64,000 nt of DNA from Crossiella equi (lineage in GTDB: Bacteria > Actinomycetota > Actinomycetes > Mycobacteriales > Pseudonocardiaceae). Positions 32,411-41,136 of the stretch are shown piece after piece. Positions within the stretch are counted from its first letter, which is position 1, and the number at the start of each line of letters is the position of its first letter. The stretch lies in NCBI RefSeq assembly GCF_017876755.1, contig NZ_JAGIOO010000001.1:7115786-7179785 (forward strand). The letters are read 5' to 3'. The notes under the pieces are model-generated. The model was not told the DNA's origin, did no database searches, and worked only from the letters and a program-made list of their open reading frames with translations. A program made the position numbers and the translations under genes.

Positions 32411-33883
32411 ATGGGGGTTGCCATGCCCGCCCTCCTCCCCGCCGACGGCCCCGCCCTCCCGGTGCAGCTGGTGCGCGCGATGTGTCGCCGTCACACCGGC
32501 CTCACCGCGGCCGCCCTGGCCGAACTCGCCCCGGTCGCCGCCGCCGGGCACACCGCCCACCTCCTGCTCCACATCGCCGAGCACGCCCCCGACTGGGCCG
32601 CCGGACGCGGTACGCCGCCGCAGTTCATCACCCGCTCCCGAGCCCTGGCAGGAGTGGGCTGGGACCAGGCCGCCGCCCAGGTCGCCCTGCCCGGCGAGGC
32701 AGAGCGCCTGGCCGCCTACCGCCGGGTGGGCGAGATCGCCACCACGCACCTGGTCGGCCTGGCCGAGGCCATGATCCGGCACATCATCCGGCAGATGCGC
32801 CTGCGCCAGTCCGCCCAGACCGCGGTGCTGGATGTGGAGGACATGCTCGCCACCGGCCGCGCCGCGGTCGCCCAGGGCATCTGGGCCTACGATCCCGCCC
32901 GCCCCAGCGGCGCGCACTACCTGCGCACCTGGATCGAAGAACACGTCAAACGCGATCTGGCCGGGGCGGCCTACCAGGTCAGCCTGCCCACCCGGGTCCG
33001 GGCCCGCTTCCTGCGCATCGCCGGGGTCCGCGCCAGCCTGGCCGACCGGCTGGGCCGCGAACCCACCGACGCCGAACTGCTGGCCCGCCCCGACGCCGGG
33101 TTCACCCAACGCGACCTGGACGAGGAACGCCAGACCCGCCCGCGCCGCGGGCGCACGGGGCTTGGCCTGCAAGCGGCCAGCCACAACAACGGCGCCCTCT
33201 ATTCCGGCGTCGAGCTCAGCGAGGTCCGCCGAGTCCGCCCGGCCACCTACGACCCGACCGACCCGCAGAACGACGTCATCGAGGACCGCGTGCTCCAGCA
33301 CCACGACGAGCACAACGGCCCGGCCACCAGCGGCTGGCGCGCCGCCCTGGAAGTGCTCCAGCTCGGCCGAATCCAACGCGAGATCGTGGCCCGCAGCCTC
33401 GGCCTGGCACCCTTTGAAAACCTTCCCCAGACCGAACGGACCGAGCGCATGGTCGCCGCGGCGGTCGGCCTCAAGCGCAGCACCGTCCACGACGTCCTCT
33501 CCGCCCTGCGCACGGAGATGAACCGGCCCGGCGGACGCCTGCACCACCTGCTCGCCATGCTGTCCACAGAGGACAGAGAAGGACTCGGACTCCAATCCTT
33601 CCAACAGCTGCTGGGGCCGCTGGAGGATGCGAACCCGCCCGGCCCAGCCCCAGTGATCCTGACCAAAGCCCTGCCGCACAACCTGCCCAGCCCGGTCCCC
33701 TCCGATGCGATCCGCAGACGCGGACTCCTCGTCCGCTACGAATGCACGCGCCGTCGATGCGGCTGGGCAGGCTATGAGCACAGCCTGCACCGCCGGTTCA
33801 CCCTGCGGAGGATCCGCTGCCCGGACTGCGGAAACACCGCCCACGCCTGCCAGCACAGGCGAGTGGGGGAGGGGGTGGGGTGA
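32411..33883 (+). CDS. Sigma-70-like factor with C-terminal zinc ribbon
   Basis: A 490-residue divergent sigma factor. Region 2-like sequence spans about residues 112-185 (LVGLAEAMIRHIIRQMRL, VEDMLATGRAAVAQGIWAYD, YLRTWIEEHVKRDL), followed by a region 3-like stretch with ASLADRLGREPTDAELL. A region 4-like helix-turn-helix lies near residue 350 (AAAVGLKRSTVHDVLSALR). The C-terminus adds a zinc ribbon (YECTRRRCGW and CPDCGNTAHAC), unusual for sigma factors. It could recognise the 16-copy CAACCA/GTTACCT element of this region; that is inference. The start may be ATG 32411 or 32423. Last gene of the 30545 operon. Confidence 0.72.
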   Translation: MGVAMPALLPADGPALPVQLVRAMCRRHTGLTAAALAELAPVAAAGHTAHLLLHIAEHAPDWAAGRGTPPQFITRSRALAGVGWDQAAAQVALPGEAERLAAYRRVGEIATTHLVGLAEAMIRHIIRQMRLRQSAQTAVLDVEDMLATGRAAVAQGIWAYDPARPSGAHYLRTWIEEHVKRDLAGAAYQVSLPTRVRARFLRIAGVRASLADRLGREPTDAELLARPDAGFTQRDLDEERQTRPRRGRTGLGLQAASHNNGALYSGVELSEVRRVRPATYDPTDPQNDVIEDRVLQHHDEHNGPATSGWRAALEVLQLGRIQREIVARSLGLAPFENLPQTERTERMVAAAVGLKRSTVHDVLSALRTEMNRPGGRLHHLLAMLSTEDREGLGLQSFQQLLGPLEDANPPGPAPVILTKALPHNLPSPVPSDAIRRRGLLVRYECTRRRCGWAGYEHSLHRRFTLRRIRCPDCGNTAHACQHRRVGEGVG

Positions 33884-33911
33884 CCGGTTCCCGCAACGGC
33901 CATCCCACCCC
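33872..33911. terminator. Bidirectional terminator between converging genes
   Basis: A GGGGTGGGG arm at 33872-33880 pairs with CCCACCCC near 33903-33911, between the converging sigma-like gene and the first membrane paralogue. Confidence 0.7.
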
Positions 33912-33926
33912 GACGGTGCCGGGTCG

Positions 33927-34427
33927 TTACACCGACCCGGCCTGCTGCGGGAAGGTCCCCACTTGGTCGGCCACCTCAAGGCGCAGCTTCGGCATGACGA
34001 CCTCCCTGGCGATGCGCAGCGCCTCGTCGCGATCAAGGAGTACCCTGCCCTGTTCCGGCAGGCTTCCACCTTGCCGCAGTTCATCGATCTGGGCATGAAG
34101 CTCATGGAGCGAGTAGCTCTCACCTTGCGCGCTGAACACCCTGCTCCGGTAGGTGATCTTCCACCGGTACCCGTTGTTCTCGAACAGTCCTTGGCGTGTC
34201 ACCCGAACCCCGTGCGGTTCCAGGAACGACGTATCCGCGTCATGGGCCACGACGTCGAAGTGGAATTCGCTGACATGCTGGAGAAGTTCCGCAGCTGTGG
34301 TCGCAGCGGCCTGCTCGGCCCGGCGGGAACGCGCCTGGCCTCTGGCCGTCACCACGACACAGGTCGCGAAGATGACGGTCAGCACGCTGGGCGCGAAGAA
34401 GAAGAGGCTCCAACAGTTCCAAATCAT
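33927..34427 (-). CDS. Membrane-anchored paralogue A
   Basis: A 166-residue protein: one N-terminal membrane helix (MIWNCWSLFFFAPSVLTVIF), a basic linker, then a cytosolic alpha/beta domain. It shares with paralogues B and C the series HVSEFHFD..., a VRVTR-like strand, WKITYRSRVF and the segment LLDRDEALRIAREVVMPKLR. AGGAAGGA lies exactly 11 nt before the ATG, as in the other two, which fixes the start. It has its own promoter (P6) and shares terminators with its neighbours. The family is not recognised. Confidence 0.75.
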   Translation of the reverse strand: MIWNCWSLFFFAPSVLTVIFATCVVVTARGQARSRRAEQAAATTAAELLQHVSEFHFDVVAHDADTSFLEPHGVRVTRQGLFENNGYRWKITYRSRVFSAQGESYSLHELHAQIDELRQGGSLPEQGRVLLDRDEALRIAREVVMPKLRLEVADQVGTFPQQAGSV

Positions 34428-34494
34428 GTAGCCGTGTGTCCTTCCTGTCGATGTGACCCCAGTCCCCGTAGGTCCTGAGTCGATCACCGGCGCC

Positions 34495-34522
34495 AGGTAA
34501 CACAGGCTCGGGCGACTGGTTG
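34495..34522 (-). promoter_or_regulatory. Recurrent promoter-like element, copy P6
   Basis: On the minus strand: CAACCAGT (34522-34515), 13 nt, GTTACCT (34501-34495), 67 nt before the ATG of paralogue A. Confidence 0.75.
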
Positions 34523-34648
34523 GTGAAGCTGGGACCGTCCCCGCGGCCTCGGCAGCCCGAAAAGGCAGCGACAAGCGATGGCGAGGAAACCGAATCGGTA
34601 AGCCAGCACCGAAGAACCTGCTGGCTGGAAGGAAAAAGGGGCTGGGGG

Positions 34649-34687
34649 AGGGTGGGGCGGACGTCCCTCCGAACGTCACCCCACCCT
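34649..34687 (-). terminator. Terminator of paralogue B
   Basis: AGGGTGGGG (34649-34657) pairs with CCCCACCCT (34679-34687), with an extra inner GACGT/ACGTC stem. It follows the paralogue B stop at 34706 on the minus strand. Confidence 0.75.
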
Positions 34688-34705
34688 GATGATGCTGATG
34701 CTCAG

Positions 34706-35212
34706 CTACTCCGAACCCTCCACAGCGAATCCGGCAGCCATCTGGTCCTCCAAGCGGCGACGAACCAGCGGCACGACCAGGTGCTCGGCCACACGCAGCG
34801 CCGTGTCGCGATCGAAGAGATACCGTGCGGGAAGAGGTCCGGTGAACGCCTCAGGATGAGCCGTAACCTGCTCCCGGAGAGCACGTTCGTCGGTCAGTCT
34901 GCCGTCCTCGCGGGCAACCTGGCCGCGGTAGTTGATCGACCACAGATCGTCGTACACGCCCCCGGTGACGCGTCGGGTCACCGAGACCTCGTGGATGGCC
35001 GCATCCTCCTCCGGGATGCCCTCCGGCATCGCGGAGAACCTGAACTCGCCGACGTGCAGGAGCAACCCGGCCTGCCTGGCCGCGGCGAGCTGCGCCCTCT
35101 GCAGGTTCTGCATGAGGACGCGCTGCGAGCGCCGTTTGCTCCCGACCGCGAGGCCCACTGCGATGATCAGCAGCGTGCACGCGATGAAGAGGATGATCGC
35201 GACTAAGTCCAT
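34706..35212 (-). CDS. Membrane-anchored paralogue B
   Basis: A 168-residue protein with an N-terminal membrane helix (LVAIILFIACTLLIIAVGLA), a basic linker (SKRRSQRVLMQ) and the same cytosolic domain as A and C: VGEFRFSAMPEGIPEED, VSVTRRV, DLWSINYRGQV and LFDRDTALRVAEHLVVP. The ATG at 35212 is set by AGGAAGGA 11 nt upstream. It has its own promoter (P7) and terminator. Similarity to C is clearest at F-x-FS-x-MPEG-x-P-x-x-D. Confidence 0.75.
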   Translation of the reverse strand: MDLVAIILFIACTLLIIAVGLAVGSKRRSQRVLMQNLQRAQLAAARQAGLLLHVGEFRFSAMPEGIPEEDAAIHEVSVTRRVTGGVYDDLWSINYRGQVAREDGRLTDERALREQVTAHPEAFTGPLPARYLFDRDTALRVAEHLVVPLVRRRLEDQMAAGFAVEGSE

Positions 35213-35274
35213 GTGTCTGCGGATCCTTCCTGCCGATGGGGTTCTTGCACACCCCGTTGGTTGATGCGGCAGCC

Positions 35275-35302
35275 AGGTAACGCAGTCAGATCCGGCTGGC
35301 GG
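35275..35302 (-). promoter_or_regulatory. Recurrent promoter-like element, copy P7
   Basis: On the minus strand: CCGCCAGC (35302-35295), 13 nt, GTTACCT (35281-35275), 62 nt before the ATG of paralogue B. Confidence 0.7.
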
Positions 35303-35356
35303 TGGCGCTGGAGACCCTGCGCGTGGGCGAGCCGGCGTGTTCGGACGGGACGTGGG

Positions 35357-35396
35357 GGTGGGTGGGGCGAGCGCCACGTGGACGCTCACCCCACCC
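35357..35396 (-). terminator. Terminator of paralogue C
   Basis: A GTGGGTGGGG...CCCCACCC hairpin with an inner GAGCG/CGCTC stem at 35357-35396, 18 bp after the paralogue C stop on the minus strand. Confidence 0.75.
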
Positions 35397-35413
35397 GGTG
35401 GATGCGGCGGCAG

Positions 35414-35914
35414 CTACGCCGACACGCCCCGTGGGGAGCGCGCGAGCCACTGCTTCACCCAGGCGTTCGCGACCGGCGTGGCCTTCTCCCACGCCACCCT
35501 GAGCGCCTGCTCACGAGTGAACAGGAACCCATCGGGCAGACAGAACTGATCCCGCTGCTCGCGGGCGATCGCACGCAGGTCGTCTTCAGTGGCATGGTCA
35601 CCGTGTTCGTCGAAACAGTAACCCCGGAACTTCGCCGCCCACAACGAACCGTACTCGCTGTGTGCGACCACCCGGACCACCATGACCGCGTGCCTGTCCC
35701 AGTCAGCGTCGGGAGTGCCCTCCGGCATGACCGAGAACCGGAAAGCAACACCGTGCTCGGCCAGGTAGGCATCCCTGGATCCTTCGTCCTCGGCCCGATG
35801 CTGTTCCCTGGTAAGGAAACGGCGCCAGCGCCACTCGGCGAACGCCAGTGTCGCCGCCACGGCGATCAGTACCGCGATCGCCGCGATGAGTAACGTGCTC
35901 GGGGTGATCTCCAT
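35414..35914 (-). CDS. Membrane-anchored paralogue C
   Basis: A 166-residue protein with an N-terminal membrane helix (LLIAAIAVLIAVAATLAFA), a basic linker and the shared cytosolic domain: VAFRFSVMPEGTPDADWD, VMVVRVVAH, LWAAKFRGYCFDEHG and LFTREQALRVAWEK. The ATG at 35914 again follows AGGAAGGA by 11 nt. It has its own promoter (P8), divergent from the secA homologue. The three tandem copies diverge about as much from each other as separate family members would, so the triplication is old. Confidence 0.75.
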   Translation of the reverse strand: MEITPSTLLIAAIAVLIAVAATLAFAEWRWRRFLTREQHRAEDEGSRDAYLAEHGVAFRFSVMPEGTPDADWDRHAVMVVRVVAHSEYGSLWAAKFRGYCFDEHGDHATEDDLRAIAREQRDQFCLPDGFLFTREQALRVAWEKATPVANAWVKQWLARSPRGVSA

Positions 35915-35981
35915 CTGCCTCGCTGTCCTTCCTGTCGGTCCGGATCGGGCCCGGCTGGGCCCCGCGCTGTGCGCGTCCGGC

Positions 35982-36009
35982 AGGTAACGCGGACCGATTC
36001 CGGCGGTCG
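35982..36009 (-). promoter_or_regulatory. Recurrent promoter-like element, copy P8
   Basis: On the minus strand: CGACCGCC (36009-36002), 13 nt, GTTACCT (35988-35982), 67 nt before the ATG of paralogue C, exactly the distance of P6. Confidence 0.7.
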
Positions 36010-36038
36010 AGGACGCGGCGAGCCCGAACACCACGACG

Positions 36039-38420
36039 TTGGTGAAGGTGAGCAACGAGGACGTGGGCCTGTTCGGCAGACTGCGACGGCTGGGCACCGC
36101 ACTCGACCGGCGCCTGCCACCGGGACTGCATGAGCTGGTCCGTCGCGTCGAGCTGGAGGCCGATCTATCCGATGTGGACGATCGCGAGCTGGCCAGAAGG
36201 GTCCAGGGGATTGCGGGCCCGCAACATCTTCCTCGGCTGTTCGCGCTCTTCTCCGAAGCCTGTCGCCGCCGTATCGGCCACACCCCGTACCGGGAACAGA
36301 TCCTCGGCGCCGCCGTGATCGCGGCCGGGAGTCTGGCGGAGATGGCAACGGGGGAGGGGAAAACCCTCGCAGTGGGGATGGCGGCCGCCTGGCACGGCTT
36401 GTCCGGATGCGGGGTGCACGTGATGACGGCCAACGACTACCTGGCCCGCCGTGACGCCGACCTGCTGGAGCCGGTCTACCGGCTGCTGGGCCTGCGGGTG
36501 GCCGTCCTGCACCCGGACCTGGACGCCGTGGCACGGCGCGCGGCCTATCAAGCCGACATCACCTACGGCACCGTGAGCGAGTTCGGCTTCGACCACCTGC
36601 GGGACAACCTCATCACCCACCTTCTCGACCGCGTGCAGCGCCACCCGCACGCCGCGATCCTGGACGAGGCCGACGCGCTGCTCATCGACGAGGCGACGAC
36701 CCCGCTGGTCATCACCGGCCCGCACACGGCCGCACCCACCCAGTGGCCGCGCCGCCTGGCCTCGGTCGTGCCCGCGCTGGTCCCGGTTGAGCACTACCGC
36801 GGCACCGTCTCCGAACAGGAGGCCACGTTCACCGACGAGGGCTGGCTGGCACTCCAACACGCCGTGGGCAGCGGCGAGGAGATCTGGCGCGACCCCGAAG
36901 CCCTCGCTGCAGCACAGGCCGCCCTCACCGCCTACCTGTTCCTGCACCACGGCCGGGACTACCTCGTCCAGGACGACCAGATCGTGCTGCTCGACCCCCA
37001 CACCGGCCGTCCGCTGCCCGGCCGCCGACTCGGCGCCGGACTGCACGCCGCGCTGGAGGCCAAGCACGACCTGCCGGTGGGCGGGGAGCCGAGCACGGTC
37101 GCCGCGATCAGCATCCAACGCCTCCTACGCCGCTACCCGCTCCTGGGTGGTCTCAGCGGCACCGTGGGCACCGAGGCGGTGGAGCTGCACCGCGTCTACC
37201 GCCTGCCCGTGCACACGATCCCGACCCGCCTGCCCAGCCGCCGCACCCACGCACCCGACCAGCTCTACGCCACCCACACCGCCCGCGAACTGGCCGTGGT
37301 CGAAGCCGTCGCTGATGCCCACCGCTCCGGCCGCCCGGTCCTGGTCGGCGTGCCGACCGTCCCCGACGGCGATGCCCTCTCCCACCGCCTGGACCAGCTC
37401 GGGATCCCGCACGCCCTGCTCACCGCCCGGGACACCGTCGGCGAGGCCGAGGTGATCGCCACCGCAGGTCGGCTCGGCGCGGTCACCATCGCCACCGCCC
37501 TGGCCGGGCGGGGCACCGACATCCCCCTGGGTGGGCAGCCCGCCCAGCACGCCGAACAAGTCCGCGCCCTCGGTGGCCTGCTCGTCGTGGGCAGTGGCCG
37601 CGCGGCCCTGCGCCGCGTCGATGACCAGCTGGCCGGGCGCACAGGGCGCCAAGGCGACCCGGGCGAGGTCCGGTTCCTGCTCTCAGCCCAGGATGACGTC
37701 CTGCTCGACAACGCCCCGGCCGCGCTCCGCGCGCTGCAGCCCGTGCTGGCCGAGCTCGGCTCAACGGCGGTCAGCGGACCACAGGTCCGCGCCCTGGTCG
37801 AGCAGGCCCAGGCCGTGGCCGAAACGCGGCGGCACACCGCGCGGCAGCGGATGCTGCGCTTCGACGAGATCCTGGGCCACCAGCACACCGCCGTCGCTGC
37901 ACAGCGCCAGGACCTGCTGGCCACCCCACTGCCGGTCATCCTCGGCCAGCTCGCCGCCGCGCTGGCCCGCACGCTGTGGACCGCCGACGAAGCGGCCCTC
38001 CGCGCCGACCTGCACACCCTGACTCCCGACGGATGGCCTGCCACGACCTGGACCGGCAGGACCGGGTTGGCCGCGGTGCTGCACGACCGGCTCCTGGACG
38101 TGGCCGCCGAGCACGGCACCGCAGCGGTGCGGGCCCGGATCCTGAAGGTCCTCGACGAAGCCTGGGCCGAGCAACTGGAGCTGCTGTTCACCCTGCGCAC
38201 CACCGTGCACTCCGCGACCTGGTCCCGCACCGATCCCGTGATCGCCTACCGCGAACACGCCGTCCGCGCCTACCGCCGCGCCCGCACCGGCCTCCAACGC
38301 CACCTGGCACGCGACCTGCTGAGCACCGCGCCCCCAGGCCCCAACCACGGTGTCGAAGGCGTGTTACCTGCGCCCACCCAGACTGACCCGGGGCCACCCC
38401 GGCCCAGGAGGACACCGTGA
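36039..38420 (+). CDS. Second SecA-type translocase ATPase
   Basis: A 793-residue SecA homologue. The N-terminal DEAD motor has PYREQILGAAVIAAGSLAEM, Walker A ATGEGKT (about residue 102), the SecA strand VMTANDYLARRDA, and ILDEADALLIDEATTPLVI for the usual DEVDSILIDEARTPLII. GLSGTVGTE, ATALAGRGTDIPLGG and the second-motor signature VDDQLAGRTGRQGDPG (about 533) follow. A helical scaffold/wing-like part ends the protein; the zinc-binding Cys tail of housekeeping SecA is absent. It would drive export of special substrates through the Sec channel, like SecA2. The start is GTG 36039 or 36048. A GTGA overlap links it to the Pro-rich and NlpC/P60 genes. Confidence 0.88.
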   Translation: MVKVSNEDVGLFGRLRRLGTALDRRLPPGLHELVRRVELEADLSDVDDRELARRVQGIAGPQHLPRLFALFSEACRRRIGHTPYREQILGAAVIAAGSLAEMATGEGKTLAVGMAAAWHGLSGCGVHVMTANDYLARRDADLLEPVYRLLGLRVAVLHPDLDAVARRAAYQADITYGTVSEFGFDHLRDNLITHLLDRVQRHPHAAILDEADALLIDEATTPLVITGPHTAAPTQWPRRLASVVPALVPVEHYRGTVSEQEATFTDEGWLALQHAVGSGEEIWRDPEALAAAQAALTAYLFLHHGRDYLVQDDQIVLLDPHTGRPLPGRRLGAGLHAALEAKHDLPVGGEPSTVAAISIQRLLRRYPLLGGLSGTVGTEAVELHRVYRLPVHTIPTRLPSRRTHAPDQLYATHTARELAVVEAVADAHRSGRPVLVGVPTVPDGDALSHRLDQLGIPHALLTARDTVGEAEVIATAGRLGAVTIATALAGRGTDIPLGGQPAQHAEQVRALGGLLVVGSGRAALRRVDDQLAGRTGRQGDPGEVRFLLSAQDDVLLDNAPAALRALQPVLAELGSTAVSGPQVRALVEQAQAVAETRRHTARQRMLRFDEILGHQHTAVAAQRQDLLATPLPVILGQLAAALARTLWTADEAALRADLHTLTPDGWPATTWTGRTGLAAVLHDRLLDVAAEHGTAAVRARILKVLDEAWAEQLELLFTLRTTVHSATWSRTDPVIAYREHAVRAYRRARTGLQRHLARDLLSTAPPGPNHGVEGVLPAPTQTDPGPPRPRRTP
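38342..38369 (+). promoter_or_regulatory. Recurrent promoter-like element, copy P9
   Basis: CAACCACG at 38342-38349, 13 nt, GTTACCT at 38363-38369, inside the 3' end of the secA homologue and 47 nt before the GTG at 38417. It allows the last two genes to be transcribed separately. Confidence 0.7.
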
Positions 38421-39304
38421 ACCCCACACCCGACACCGCCCACCCCGCCCGCACCGCGGTGGCCCACGCCGCCCGCGTGCTCTCCGAGCGCCTGGAACTG
38501 CTGCGCCGCGCACCCGTACGCCGCGCTGCCGGGTACACCCTCGGCGGGATCGCCGCGGTCACCGCGGTGATGGTCGGCAGCAGCCAGGTCAGCCTGACCC
38601 CCGCCGACCCCGCACCACCCGGCCAGGCAGCACCAGCCGACACCGCACTCCCCGACCCGGGACAGGTGACGGCGGACGGGACCACCGTCTCGCCACAACC
38701 ACCCCCGCCCGCCCAACCGCCGCCGGTCCCACCGCCCTCGGTGCAGCCCCCGCCCAGCCCGGCTCAGCCCCCATCGGAAACCCGGACCGAGCCGACCCAG
38801 CTCGCCGAACCACCCCGGACCGAACCCACCAGACCCGAAAGCCGGAGCACCGCGTCCGAGGACGCCGCCGCGGTGCTCCGGCAGCTGATCACCGCGGCAG
38901 CCGGGAACGACCGGGCACACACCGACCCGGCCCCGCCGCCACCCATGCCAACCCCGGTGATCCCAGCTGCCCCGCCACCCCCAGCCCCGCCGCCAGCCGC
39001 TCCGGCATCGCCTGCCGTACAGGCCCCGGACATACCCGCGCGACCCACGCCGCCTCCGGCCGCTGCGGTCAAGCCCGCCGCGCCGCCCCCGGCACGGCAG
39101 CCCGCCCTCAAGGCCACGCCGCCCCGGCCCGCCGCACCCCCGGCGGCACGCAGCACCCCACCACCCGCCCCGGCCACCCCGGCACCGGTCGCCCGGCCGA
39201 CCGCGGCCCTGCCCGGCCTGCTCCACGACATCCAGACCACCCCGACCTCGCCCTGCCTGGTCCCCCTACCCGGAACACCCTCCTGCCCTGCCCCCGGGAA
39301 GTGA
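38417..39304 (+). CDS. Proline-rich single-pass membrane protein
   Basis: A 295-residue protein. A helical cytosolic N-terminus (ARVLSERLELLRRAPVRRAA) leads into one membrane segment (about residues 39-57, YTLGGIAAVTAVMVGSS) and then a very Pro/Ala-rich extracellular part (over 200 residues of PPPPAQPP-like sequence) that could span the peptidoglycan. The tail LLHDIQTTPTSPCLVPLPG has two Cys. The GTG start overlaps the secA stop, and its own stop overlaps the next GTG. The layout resembles TonB/VirB10-like wall-spanning proteins; similarity is only in architecture. Confidence 0.7.
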   Translation: MNPTPDTAHPARTAVAHAARVLSERLELLRRAPVRRAAGYTLGGIAAVTAVMVGSSQVSLTPADPAPPGQAAPADTALPDPGQVTADGTTVSPQPPPPAQPPPVPPPSVQPPPSPAQPPSETRTEPTQLAEPPRTEPTRPESRSTASEDAAAVLRQLITAAAGNDRAHTDPAPPPPMPTPVIPAAPPPPAPPPAAPASPAVQAPDIPARPTPPPAAAVKPAAPPPARQPALKATPPRPAAPPAARSTPPPAPATPAPVARPTAALPGLLHDIQTTPTSPCLVPLPGTPSCPAPGK

Positions 39305-40983
39305 CCGTGCGCCGCGCCTTCTACTTCACCCCGACCGAGCCGCCCACCCGTGCTGAAGCCGAGATCACCAGCACGGTGCACCGGCTGCGCGCCCTGCCCG
39401 CCCGGCCACTCCTGCTTGGCGGCGGTCTCGTCGGCGGACTCACCGCCCTGACCCTGGCCCTCCCGTCGATCGGGACCCCGCAGGCCGTCTTCGCCGAACC
39501 GGCCCCCGAACAACCACCCACCCCACACCAACCAGCCCGACCCGACCCGGCCCCGGCACTCGCAGTGCCGGGGCCGCTGCTGGCCGCCGAAGCCAGCCTC
39601 ACCCGGCTCACCAGCGTGATCGAGGCCGCCGAGCACGCCACACGTGCCCCCGACAGGGCCGCACCGGAGAAGGTCAGCCAGCTCGTCAACGCCCGGACCC
39701 CGGAAATCCAGCGCACCCGCGCCGAGCTCGCCCAGGCCGCCGAGGCCCTCCGCGCCCTGCACACCACCAGCGCTGCCCTGACCCTGGTCGATCGGATCAG
39801 CCGGGCCCAAGACCGCGCAGAGGCGCTGCTCGCCCGCGCGACCGCGGTACTGGACTCCGGCGCCCGCGCCCAGCGCACGGTGACCCAACGCGCCGACCAG
39901 GCACGCGCCGACACCGCCCGCACGGCCCTCGATGAGGCCGAACGCGCCGTTCACACCGCCGAGACCGTCGCGACCGCGCTCGCGCGGCAGGGCGGCGAGG
40001 TGATCGGCGAGACTGCCGAGCAGGCACCGGCCCGGCTGGCCCAGGCCATCCACGCCGCGGCAGAGCCGCTGGCCCAGGCGCGAGCGAGCACCGTGGCCGC
40101 CGAGAAGCTGGCCCGCACTGCCGGAGCCGAGGCCACCAGCCGCGCCTCCCGGCTGGCTGCCCGGGCCGGGCAAGCACAGCGCCACGTCGAGGAGCAGGCA
40201 GACCGGCTGCCGCGCCTGCAACTGGATGCCCTCCGCCAGCGCGAAGACGTCCGCGCCGAGAACGCCATCTCCGCGGCACTGCACGCCCAGAACGCCGCCC
40301 GCACCGTCGCCGAAGACCTGGCCCGCCTGAACCAGCATCAACCCCGGCCTCCGGACCTCCTCGCCCAGCTCCAGCACCAAATCGAGGTCGCCGACGGCGT
40401 CCTGCGCCACGCCCACACCGCTGCCGCGGAGATCGCACCCCGCCACGACGCCCTCCACCGGACCGCGCAGATGCTGCTGAACTCCGCCCGCGGATCCCTC
40501 CAGAACACCGCCCTCGGACTGCAACAACAGCCCTCACCCCCGGTGGCCACCCCGGCCACGCCATCCACGCCAGCGCCGCTACCCCCGGCTCAGCCGCTGC
40601 CGACGAAGGAATCAGCCCCGCCTCCGAGCGCGGCCCGCGACGCTGGGGCGCGCGCGGTCCAGGCTGCGTTGACCCAGCTGGGCGTGCCCTACCGGTGGGG
40701 CGGCACCACCCCGCGCGGGTTCGACTGCTCAGGCCTGACCCAATGGGCCTACCGGCAGGCCGGGGTGAACATCCCCCGCACCAGCGGCGCCCAAGCCGTC
40801 GGCGCCCGGATCGAACGCCACCAACTGCGACCCGGTGACTTGATCGTCTGGCGCGGGCACGTGGCCATGTTCATCGGGGACGGCCGCATGGTCGAGGCAG
40901 GAAACCCCGTTCAAATCAGCAAGGTGCGCACCAGCAACCTCGGCATGCCGTTCCTGGGCTTCTACCGGCCAACAGCACGCTGA
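39301..40983 (+). CDS. NlpC/P60 peptidoglycan hydrolase
   Basis: A 560-residue exported enzyme. After a basic N-terminus and a hydrophobic anchor (LLLGGGLVGGLTALTLALP, about residues 39-57) comes a roughly 350-residue Ala/Glu/Arg coiled coil. A C-terminal NlpC/P60 domain follows, with the catalytic Cys in RWGGTTPRGFDCSGLTQWA (about residue 476), the His in WRGHVAMFIGDG (about 519) and a third polar residue near VEAGNP. These enzymes cut D-Glu-DAP (or equivalent) peptide bonds and open the wall for transfer machines. The GTG start overlaps the previous stop. It is probably the wall-remodelling part of this apparatus. Confidence 0.88.
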   Translation: MTVRRAFYFTPTEPPTRAEAEITSTVHRLRALPARPLLLGGGLVGGLTALTLALPSIGTPQAVFAEPAPEQPPTPHQPARPDPAPALAVPGPLLAAEASLTRLTSVIEAAEHATRAPDRAAPEKVSQLVNARTPEIQRTRAELAQAAEALRALHTTSAALTLVDRISRAQDRAEALLARATAVLDSGARAQRTVTQRADQARADTARTALDEAERAVHTAETVATALARQGGEVIGETAEQAPARLAQAIHAAAEPLAQARASTVAAEKLARTAGAEATSRASRLAARAGQAQRHVEEQADRLPRLQLDALRQREDVRAENAISAALHAQNAARTVAEDLARLNQHQPRPPDLLAQLQHQIEVADGVLRHAHTAAAEIAPRHDALHRTAQMLLNSARGSLQNTALGLQQQPSPPVATPATPSTPAPLPPAQPLPTKESAPPPSAARDAGARAVQAALTQLGVPYRWGGTTPRGFDCSGLTQWAYRQAGVNIPRTSGAQAVGARIERHQLRPGDLIVWRGHVAMFIGDGRMVEAGNPVQISKVRTSNLGMPFLGFYRPTAR

Positions 40984-41136
40984 ACGCCATATCGAGGCTG
41001 ATGCGCGTGGACTGTTCGCCTCGAAGGGCAAAGTCATCACCAGCGGGGGCCCAAGGCATGGACACGCCCCAGCTGGTCGGCCAGGCCGGTCCCCGGTCCC
41101 CGGTCGCTGTCAGGGGGCTGTGTCACCATCGCCAAC

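Noticed and set aside
38764-40527. Long antisense Gly/Arg-rich frame over the Pro-rich and NlpC/P60 genes
   Set aside because: Antisense of Pro/Ala codons always gives Gly/Arg; a composition artefact.
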